Source of the DNA: CAYNYI01 sp964401455
GTDB taxonomy: Bacteria > Fibrobacterota > OXYB2-FULL-49-7 > CAYNYI01
NCBI GenBank assembly: GCA_964401455.1
Contig: CAYNYI010000038.1
Span: 1-24,937, forward strand
Reading direction: 5' to 3'
Length of the DNA: 24,937 bases
A program made the translations under genes and the position numbers. Below are positions 8,322 to 14,796 of the stretch, piece after piece. The notes under the pieces were generated by a model, which made no database searches, had not been told where the DNA came from, and saw only the letters and a program-made list of their open reading frames with translations. The first letter of the stretch is position 1; every line of letters starts with the position of its first letter.

Positions 8322-9893
8322 ATGAAAGCCTTTTTGAAATACACCCTGCTTCCTGTTTTTACAATTATACTGATAGTAGGTTTTCTTGTCTTTATAAACG
8401 CGAGCTTTATTGATACCCGAATGACCGAACTGAATATTCTGCTTCAGAAAATGGCCAGAAATCAGGACAAGAACAAAAGCCTAAATATACTCTCAAAATA
8501 CGAAACCGTACTTAAACGTCTGAAAACCGGCAGCGCGGAAAGTGTCGAGGATTACAGAAATGAAGCCAAGGTACAGGCTGTGATATCAGGAGACTATTTT
8601 TCCTCAGTCGAAACCGAGGAAAAACGATGGAATGTCATCAGACCTTTTACCCGAACTGTTATGAACGGCATAAGGGTAATGGTGGGAAAAGAAGTTATTC
8701 ATCCTGACCAGGAGATGATTGAAGAGTATAATAGTCTTGATTTGGCGTATTATCTTGAGCGTTCGCGGCATTATAAATCCGCGATTGATCTCTATGACTC
8801 CCTGTTGGCAAAAATATCCCCAAACAATGACCTTTATTTCTACATAATGCTTCATCAGGCTTTCTGTTATTCTATGACCGGCGAATTCCAGAAGACAAAG
8901 CAGGTTCTGGACGATGTTATCAAAAACAGCGAAGATGTCTCTACTACCATGATAGCCTGGAAAATGCTTGATGTTATTGTAACGATACTCGAGAAGACCG
9001 AGCAGACCTCTTCTTCCGAGATGCCGCTTATTGAACAGGCGCTGACCGCCTATAAACTTATGGACTACAAGCGTGCTGTTACATTGTACGGAAAAATAAT
9101 AAACAGATCAGGGCGCGGCAGCCCGGTTGTCGCCAGAGCCCTTTTTATGCAGGGCAGAGCTTATGAGGAAATGGGTGAAACCGAAAAAGCGGAATGGAAT
9201 TATAATCAGGTGATTAAGCTTTTCCCCGCTTCAAACGCTTATGTCAAAAAATCAGGACGCAGATTGTATATAATGGGGGAATTCTATGAGTATAACCGTA
9301 AAATATCTCAGAAAGCCGAAAAAATACTCAAGGAATTCGGTGATGATGAGTTTTTTAATGATTTGAAACGGTACTCCAGAATAAAAAAGAAACCGGTTTC
9401 GGAAAAAGTCAGAAAACAGGTGAAAAAAGCTGAGGGCAGACACGATGTGCATGCCGGAAATCAGGATATTCTGGATGTCATAAGCGAGATTGGACAGCAG
9501 GTTGAGAAACGTAAGGAGATGGAGAAAAAGGAGGTCCTGCGAAGAACCGGCCGGCTCAAAGAGAAAATACCGGATCCTGTTAAACTGCGGAAATCTTCAC
9601 GGACAGCGGAGCAGATAACAAGTATAGTAAGAGCAAATATGGCTTCATTGAAAAGGGTATTCAAACAGTATATAAGACGCGGCGTAATTGATGGAGGTGT
9701 CGTTAATATTTATTTCGAAATCCTCCCGGATGGTGGCGTAAGGAAGGTTAAGGTTAAAAATACAAATATCGATAATGAAGAGTTTACAAACAACATAATA
9801 AGAAGAGTCCGCACCTGGAGATTTCCGCCAGATTTCAATACAAACCTTGTCCAGCCGGTGACCTATCCCCTTGAATTCCGGAAAACGGAATAA
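8322..9893 (+). CDS. Membrane-anchored TPR protein with TonB-C/AgmX-like C-terminus
   Basis: 523 residues. A single N-terminal membrane anchor at about 5-27 is followed by helical repeats. Two or three TPR-like units are visible at about 140-200 and 235-300 (LMQGRAYEEMGETEKAEWNY). A basic, charged region at about 345-425 carries an EK-rich coiled coil. The last 85 residues read KRVFKQYIRRGVIDGGVVNI, then ILPDGGVRKVKV, then VRTWRFPPDF and VTYPLEF. This is the pattern of the TonB C-terminal/AgmX-PglI domain (strand G-x-V-x-v-x-F, then I-x-x-W-x-F-P, then Y-P-l-x-F). No Pro-rich TonB linker and no ExbB/ExbD genes are present, so classical TonB action is doubtful. It probably spans the periplasm or interacts with envelope partners. 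No Shine-Dalgarno sequence; likely translationally coupled to the GGDDF gene. Confidence 0.78.
   Translation: MKAFLKYTLLPVFTIILIVGFLVFINASFIDTRMTELNILLQKMARNQDKNKSLNILSKYETVLKRLKTGSAESVEDYRNEAKVQAVISGDYFSSVETEEKRWNVIRPFTRTVMNGIRVMVGKEVIHPDQEMIEEYNSLDLAYYLERSRHYKSAIDLYDSLLAKISPNNDLYFYIMLHQAFCYSMTGEFQKTKQVLDDVIKNSEDVSTTMIAWKMLDVIVTILEKTEQTSSSEMPLIEQALTAYKLMDYKRAVTLYGKIINRSGRGSPVVARALFMQGRAYEEMGETEKAEWNYNQVIKLFPASNAYVKKSGRRLYIMGEFYEYNRKISQKAEKILKEFGDDEFFNDLKRYSRIKKKPVSEKVRKQVKKAEGRHDVHAGNQDILDVISEIGQQVEKRKEMEKKEVLRRTGRLKEKIPDPVKLRKSSRTAEQITSIVRANMASLKRVFKQYIRRGVIDGGVVNIYFEILPDGGVRKVKVKNTNIDNEEFTNNIIRRVRTWRFPPDFNTNLVQPVTYPLEFRKTE
9875..9891 (+). terminator. Small hairpin with T-rich tail at end of TPR/TonB-C gene
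   Basis: ATTCCG-GAAAA-CGGAAT forms a perfect 6-bp stem with a 5-base loop over the last codons and stop. It is followed by AT- and T-rich sequence (a T run from 9898). The stem is short, so it may be a weak intrinsic terminator separating this gene from mtnA. Confidence 0.35.
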
Positions 9894-9964
9894 TATATTT
9901 GTTTTTCTTCTCTTTGGATAGTTAATTATATTTCTGGTTGTTTAATCCCGCTGGGAGGTTATTT

Positions 9965-11017
9965 ATGAAATACGAACTCGGAGTTCCTCCGACTATAGAA
10001 TATGCGGACGGCTGTATCAGGTTGATTGACCAGACTCTCCTTCCCGGAGAGCTGAAATTTCTTGAAATAAACGATTATATTGAAATGGTGGAAGCCATAA
10101 AGCGTTTATCGGTGAGAGGTGCGCCTGCAATAGGTGTTGCCGGCGCATTCGGGCTTTTTTTGGCCGCAAAGGAGTATCAAAACCTTCCTGCGAGTGAGTT
10201 TGGAGCGCGTATAGGCAGAGCGGCCATGATAATCGGAGACGCGAGGCCGACGGCTGTGAATTTATGGTGGGCCGTTAACCGGTGTATGGCAGTGGTTGAG
10301 AATATGAAGGGAAAATCCCCTTTCGAGGTATGCGATGCCCTTCTTGAAGAAGCTTTGAAAATACTGGAGGAAGATAGGCGGATATGTCGGGCAATCGGAA
10401 AAAACGGTGGAAAGCTTCTGAAAGACAACGATAGTATCATAACCCACTGTAATGCCGGATCGCTTGCCACATCTTATTGGGGAACAGCCCTTTCGGTTAT
10501 ATATGATTGTATTCTTGGGGGAAAAAAAATATCCGTATTCGCTGATGAAACACGGCCCCTTCTTCAGGGCGCGCGTTTGACTTCATGGGAACTTGATAAA
10601 GCCGGTGTACATGTTACGGTTATTACCGACGGTATGGCTGCCCATGTAATGAAAAGAGGCGGCATTGACGCGGTTATTACCGGCGCGGACAGAATCGCGG
10701 CCAACGGCGATGCCGCCAATAAAATCGGAACTTATAGTCTGGCGCTTTCCGCTAAATATCACAGAATCCCTTTTTATGTTGCCGCCCCGGTTTCTACTTT
10801 TGATATGAGTATCTCGGACGGTTCGGGAATACCCATCGAGGAAAGAGATGTTTCGGAGGTTTCTTTTTACGGAGGAGTGCGGACAGTCCCGGAGGGGGTT
10901 AAAGTCTATAATCCGGCATTTGATGTTACCCCGGCTTCTTTTATTTCTGCGATAATAACTGAGCGCGGAATCATTGAAAAGCCTAATGCTGATAAAATCA
11001 GGAGTATAATTAATTAA
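9965..11017 (+). CDS. mtnA: S-methyl-5-thioribose-1-phosphate isomerase
   Basis: 350 residues from ATG 9965, chosen because GGGAGG (9953-9958) lies six bases upstream and the protein then starts like other MtnA proteins; an in-frame TTG at 9938 has no such site. The enzyme isomerises methylthioribose-1-phosphate to methylthioribulose-1-phosphate in the methionine salvage pathway. Family signatures are clear: RGAPAIG (51-57), ARPTAVNLWWAV (93-104), the catalytic Cys162 in THCNAGSLA, ADETRPLLQGARLT (193-206), and the catalytic Asp242 in TGADRIAANGD. It is cytoplasmic. It is the first gene of a long run of closely packed genes. No other methionine salvage enzyme (mtnK, mtnB, mtnC, mtnD) lies in the window, apart from a possible role for the aminotransferase that follows. 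Confidence 0.95.
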   Translation: MKYELGVPPTIEYADGCIRLIDQTLLPGELKFLEINDYIEMVEAIKRLSVRGAPAIGVAGAFGLFLAAKEYQNLPASEFGARIGRAAMIIGDARPTAVNLWWAVNRCMAVVENMKGKSPFEVCDALLEEALKILEEDRRICRAIGKNGGKLLKDNDSIITHCNAGSLATSYWGTALSVIYDCILGGKKISVFADETRPLLQGARLTSWELDKAGVHVTVITDGMAAHVMKRGGIDAVITGADRIAANGDAANKIGTYSLALSAKYHRIPFYVAAPVSTFDMSISDGSGIPIEERDVSEVSFYGGVRTVPEGVKVYNPAFDVTPASFISAIITERGIIEKPNADKIRSIIN

Positions 11018-11142
11018 TGAAAAACAGCAGTATTAAGAAAATAAACAGGCTTCTTATTGTATTGAACATACTTCTCGTTGTTGTTTTTCTGATGATTTTC
11101 TTTTTCTTCTCTGAAGAAATATCGTCATTGTTTATAAATTAA
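11017..11142 (+). CDS. 41-residue single-span membrane microprotein
   Basis: The ATG shares its A with the TAA stop of mtnA (TAATG), and the stop is 11 bases before the next gene's TTG. The peptide begins MKNSSIKKINRLL, continues with a purely hydrophobic stretch of about 20 residues (about 12-31), and ends SEEISSLFIN. This gives one membrane span with a positive N-terminus and an acidic C-terminus, hence probably N-in. The stop-start overlap and tight fit between two well-identified genes are the main evidence that it is translated. ATCAGGAG (10998-11005) lies 11 bases before the ATG. I do not recognise a family. Confidence 0.55.
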   Translation: MKNSSIKKINRLLIVLNILLVVVFLMIFFFFSEEISSLFIN

Positions 11143-11153
11143 AGGAGTGGCAT

Positions 11154-12359
11154 TTGAATATTATTAAAGCGGCGCAAAGGACCGTAAGCATACAGTACCC
11201 TATTCGTGATGTTGTCTTATATGCGAGAAAAGCCGCGGAGAAACACGAAAAGATGTTCTGGCTCAATATCGGTGATCCAATGAAATATGATTTCAGGGTT
11301 CCGGAGCCAATGCGTGAAGCGGTAATTAAGGCGGTTATTGACGGGAAAGGTGAGGGGTACGAGGATTCATACGGAAATATGGAGGCCCGGGAATCTGTGA
11401 GCGGATATTTTCTGGGGCAAAAAGGGGTAGAAATTTCTCCGGACGACATATTGCTTACGATGGGAGCAAGTGAGGGTATAACTATGGCGCTTACTTCGAT
11501 AATTAATCCCGGAGAAAATGTCCTGACTCCCTGTCCCGGTTATCCGCAGTATCAGTCTGTTATAGGATCACTTGGGGGTGAGCTTAACGAATACCGTCTT
11601 GATGAAAAAAATGGGTGGGAGCCTGACATAGAAGATATCGAGAGAAGAATAAATAAGAAAACCAAAGCGCTGGCCGTAATAAACCCCAATAATCCGACCG
11701 GTAGCGTCTGCAGCAGAGAAACTCTTCTGAAAATTATAGAATTGGCCCGAAAAAATAATCTGATTATACTTTCTGATGAAATATATGACAGGATGGTTTT
11801 CGGCAAACAACATATAAGTCCCGTTGAGCTTTGCGATGATGTTCCTATAATAGTCTTTAACGGTCTGGCGAAATGTTTTCTCGCTCCCGGGTGGCGCACC
11901 GGCTGGTGCATGTTCAGAGACAAAGGATTGGTAATGCAGGAAATAAAAGCGGCTGTTCAGGCCCTTGCCAGGATGCGGCTTTGTATAAACAGCCCTTTTC
12001 AACATGCGGTCAAACCTGCGCTCGAGGGAGAATCCTGCCACATCGGGGAAACCATCACAAAGCTTGATAAACGTCGTCGCCTTGTTACTGAAAAGCTTAA
12101 TTCTATTCCGGGATGCTCTGCGGTGATGCCCGAAGCGGCTTTTTATATTTTTCCGAAAATTGAACTTGAGAACGGAATGAGCGATGAGGAGTTTTGCAGG
12201 GGACTCATAGACGAAGAGGGCGTTGTTACAGTTTACGGAGACGGGTTTGGAAAATGTGGAGGAAACCATTTTCGGGTAGTTTATCTCGCCGATGAGGCCG
12301 ATCTTGAGGAAGCCATGAAAAGGATTCGGCGTTATGTGGAAAAGGTAAGATTGCAATGA
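11154..12359 (+). CDS. Class I/II PLP-dependent aminotransferase (AlaA/AspC-like)
   Basis: 401 residues starting at TTG 11154. AGGAG at 11143-11147 is six bases upstream, and no ATG gives a full N-terminus. Fold type I markers are present: LNIGDP (37-42), GYEDSYG (68-74), MGASEGI (103-109, the phosphate-binding turn), NPNNPTGSV (177-185), SDEIYDRMVF (207-216), and the Schiff-base Lys240 in NGLAKCFLAPGWRTGW. The last motif resembles the alanine/aspartate aminotransferase subgroup (G-L-S-K-x-Y-x-A-P-G-W-R), with Ala instead of Ser before the Lys. It transfers an amino group to a 2-oxo acid. Next to mtnA it could supply the last step of methionine salvage (ketomethylthiobutyrate to methionine), but that is inference. 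It overlaps the next gene by four bases (ATGA). Confidence 0.9.
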   Translation: MNIIKAAQRTVSIQYPIRDVVLYARKAAEKHEKMFWLNIGDPMKYDFRVPEPMREAVIKAVIDGKGEGYEDSYGNMEARESVSGYFLGQKGVEISPDDILLTMGASEGITMALTSIINPGENVLTPCPGYPQYQSVIGSLGGELNEYRLDEKNGWEPDIEDIERRINKKTKALAVINPNNPTGSVCSRETLLKIIELARKNNLIILSDEIYDRMVFGKQHISPVELCDDVPIIVFNGLAKCFLAPGWRTGWCMFRDKGLVMQEIKAAVQALARMRLCINSPFQHAVKPALEGESCHIGETITKLDKRRRLVTEKLNSIPGCSAVMPEAAFYIFPKIELENGMSDEEFCRGLIDEEGVVTVYGDGFGKCGGNHFRVVYLADEADLEEAMKRIRRYVEKVRLQ

Positions 12360-13000
12360 GTAAAAAGAATCTTTGCAGGAAATGCGGTGAATGTTGCAGA
12401 CATATAGCTGCGGAACTAGACCCGCCCGATACGGCTTTGGGCTATAAAAAAATTTCCGAGGTTCTTTCGCTCCCGGAAATATCGGTTTTTCTTGATCATG
12501 AGGACTCATGGTGCATTCTGATCAACAAGGAATGCAGTCTTCTGAAAGGCGACAACAGCTGTGCTGATTATGAAGGAAGACCGAAAATATGCAGAAAGTA
12601 TTCCGCAGAAAATTGCACATATACTATCAGTAAGGGAGACGATGAAGAATATCAGGCACTTTTCGAAACTCCGGAGGAATTTGCTGTATGGTTTAAAGTA
12701 GCCAGACCTGCAGCGCTCAGAAATCTGCACCTTGAAAAAGAGATATACTTGTGTCCCGAAAAGTTTTTTTCCGTGGATATAAATGAGCCTTCTTCCCGAA
12801 GGACGAAAGAGGAAATATTCTGGTTTCTGATTCACGGGGATACCGCTGTTTACAGAGGAAAAGACGGGGTGTGGTATCTTATAGCAGGCGATACGGAAGC
12901 CTTTACTGAATCAAGGGAATTCAGAGATAATTGTGATGAGCTTTTCAGAACTGCCGATGATTTTACCGGGCTCTTGTCTGCAGCGTCCGCCGCGGATTAA
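12356..13000 (+). CDS. YkgJ-type Cys-cluster protein (CxxCxxCC)
   Basis: 214 residues. It opens with the signature C-x2-C-G-x-C-C-R (Cys7, Cys10, Cys13, Cys14). Further cysteines follow at about 53, 60, 69, 79 and 87, and the conserved block DYEGRPKICRKYSAENC (71-87) is characteristic of the YkgJ/PF03692 family, thought to bind zinc or iron. Biochemical roles are mostly undefined; some relatives are linked to metal handling or protein modification. The C-terminal half (about 95-214) carries few further Cys and is less conserved in my judgement. The ATG overlaps the aminotransferase stop (ATGA), so translation is probably coupled. The family call is confident and the function open. Confidence 0.82.
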   Translation: MSKKNLCRKCGECCRHIAAELDPPDTALGYKKISEVLSLPEISVFLDHEDSWCILINKECSLLKGDNSCADYEGRPKICRKYSAENCTYTISKGDDEEYQALFETPEEFAVWFKVARPAALRNLHLEKEIYLCPEKFFSVDINEPSSRRTKEEIFWFLIHGDTAVYRGKDGVWYLIAGDTEAFTESREFRDNCDELFRTADDFTGLLSAASAAD

Positions 13001-13012
13001 GAGGAGGTTATT

Positions 13013-14539
13013 TTGGACTCAAATGAGAACATGCAAGGAGTTCTAGAGTATATAACCGAATCGGTTGACGATACTCTTTGTCTTATCAATTCGGACTATA
13101 CTGTCCGTTACATTAACAGGAAAGGGCCCAGAGCCAGCAAAGGGAAAGAAAAATGTTATGAGCTTCTTTATGGTATTAATTCTCCCTGTGATGAATGCCC
13201 CATGAAGGAACTCATACAAAGCGGCAGCCGGGAGGGGGTCAGCCGGGAAACGTTTTATGGAGACAGTATCTGGATGGTTTCTTATTCGCCTTCCGTAGGA
13301 CCCGGCGGTGTATTCGGTGGCGGCATTATTGAGCGAATCCGCGATATTACAGAACACCGGAAAGCCGAAAAAAAACTTTCAAAGGCCTATGAAGAAATCG
13401 AGGAGCAACTTGCCATCGCAAGGCAGGTTCAGCTTAAAATAATGCCGATGAATCTTCCTGAAACTGAATATATCAAGTTTGCGGTATCATATGTTCCTAT
13501 AGAGAACGTTGGAGGAGATATATACGACTTTGTTAAGCTTTCCGAGACAGAAATAGGAATTTTTATAGCGGATGTGGCCGGACACGGTGTCGCTTCCGCG
13601 TTTGTCGGAGCGATGACTAAAATGTCATTTGTTCAGCATTCTCCTTTTGAGAGATCTCCCTCGAAGCTATTACAGAAAATCAATCTTGATATAAACCGGC
13701 ATCTCGTAACCGAACATTTCATATCTGCTTTTTATGCTGTAATCGACTTTGTTCATAACCGAATAACATTCTCAAAGGCCGGACACCCTCCGGCTTTTCT
13801 ACAAACTGTGCCGTCCGGAGATACATCCGAAATGATAACAAAAGGCCTGCTTCTCGGGCTTATGGACGAGGGCCGTTATGAAGACAAGACTGTTTTTTTC
13901 AGACAGGGTGAAAGGCTTGTTTTTTTTACCGACGGAATATATGAGGCGCGTAATAATACCGGAGATAAATTCGGTATGCAGAGACTAAGGAACGTTTTGA
14001 AGGAATTTTTTAATCAGGACCCGGAAGCGGCTTCTGAAAAAGTCCTCGAAGCGGTTAAATCTTTCGCGGAAGAAAGGGAACTCTCCGATGATTATACTCT
14101 TTTACTTTGCGATTTTAAAAAACGATCAATTGTTCAGGAATTCGAACTTGACGGGAATTTTAAACGTTTTGAAGATATAAACGTGCAGGTAATAACAGGG
14201 CCGGACTGCTTTAATGACGGCATCGCCCGGATACTATATGAAATGGACCGTTTCTCCTATCCGGACCCTATTATCAGGAATATTAAAGCTGTTATGCTGA
14301 AGGCTTTGGGGTTTTTCTGTTCTAATGCCGCAGGAATGCGAAAAGAGAAAATATACTCGGCCTATACATGTTCAGAATCGGGGCTTCGCATATGCCTGTT
14401 CTCAGATTCTTATCACAAAGATAATCCGGTACGTTTCAGCGAGAAGGAGCTTGAAGACATAAGCACTTATGTCGATGATGTTTCACTTTTGGCCGAGGGA
14501 AGAAAGCTTGTTATTTACAAGAATAAGTATTATGAATGA
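13013..14539 (+). CDS. PAS-SpoIIE (PP2C-type) serine phosphatase, RsbU/RsbP-like
   Basis: 508 residues from TTG 13013, supported by GAGGAGG at 13001-13007. A PAS domain at about 8-115 contains CYELLYGINSPCDECP (Cys48, 59, 62), a Cys pattern seen in a PAS subgroup. A coiled coil at about 116-145 leads into the PP2C domain (about 150-370) with GGDIYDF (167-173), DVAGHG (187-192), AGHPPAFL, TDGIYEARN and SDDYTLL. The metal-binding Asp residues are therefore present and it should dephosphorylate a Ser/Thr-phosphorylated partner, classically an anti-sigma antagonist. The last 130 residues sit where RsbW-like ATPase domains occur in related proteins, but the N-box Asn and Gly-rich motifs are not recognisable. 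No STAS or anti-sigma gene is in the window. Confidence 0.88.
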   Translation: MDSNENMQGVLEYITESVDDTLCLINSDYTVRYINRKGPRASKGKEKCYELLYGINSPCDECPMKELIQSGSREGVSRETFYGDSIWMVSYSPSVGPGGVFGGGIIERIRDITEHRKAEKKLSKAYEEIEEQLAIARQVQLKIMPMNLPETEYIKFAVSYVPIENVGGDIYDFVKLSETEIGIFIADVAGHGVASAFVGAMTKMSFVQHSPFERSPSKLLQKINLDINRHLVTEHFISAFYAVIDFVHNRITFSKAGHPPAFLQTVPSGDTSEMITKGLLLGLMDEGRYEDKTVFFRQGERLVFFTDGIYEARNNTGDKFGMQRLRNVLKEFFNQDPEAASEKVLEAVKSFAEERELSDDYTLLLCDFKKRSIVQEFELDGNFKRFEDINVQVITGPDCFNDGIARILYEMDRFSYPDPIIRNIKAVMLKALGFFCSNAAGMRKEKIYSAYTCSESGLRICLFSDSYHKDNPVRFSEKELEDISTYVDDVSLLAEGRKLVIYKNKYYE

Positions 14540-14550
14540 AAGGAGTGAAA

Positions 14551-14796
14551 ATGCCGTTTCGAGTGTTGAAAAATCTGATGATTGACGGTTCTCCGGAAAT
14601 TGTGGAAATTCAGCTTGGTGACCATGTAATAGGGGACAAGGCATATGTAAGGATAGGTAAAAGTACCGAAAGGTGGTTTAATCCTTCTGAAACATCACGG
14701 GAAGGCGTTATAAAGGAATCCATGGAATTCATGAAAGAAATTCTTAAAGGGAAAAATGTCAACTATGAGGATGGGAGGCCTTTTGACTGGCAATAA
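14551..14796 (+). CDS. 81-residue protein of unknown function
   Basis: I chose ATG 14551 because AGGAG (14541-14545) is five bases upstream; an ATG at 14536 overlaps the phosphatase stop and would place this site inside the gene. The protein reads as a small alpha/beta domain: N-terminal strands (PFRVLKNLMIDGSPEIVEIQ, then GDKAYVRIG), a short KSTERWF stretch, and a C-terminal helix (REGVIKESMEFMKEILKGK). It has no Cys, no signal peptide and no membrane span. I recognise no family. Its 3' end overlaps the GH57 gene by 14 bases, so the two are probably co-translated, which hints at a related role or simple operon packing. Confidence 0.65.
   Translation: MPFRVLKNLMIDGSPEIVEIQLGDHVIGDKAYVRIGKSTERWFNPSETSREGVIKESMEFMKEILKGKNVNYEDGRPFDWQ

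Noticed and set aside
11568..12509. Long minus-strand frame of 313 codons
   Set aside because: It lies antisense to the aminotransferase and the start of the YkgJ gene, both with clear motifs. Its product has no recognisable pattern and no good ribosome binding site.
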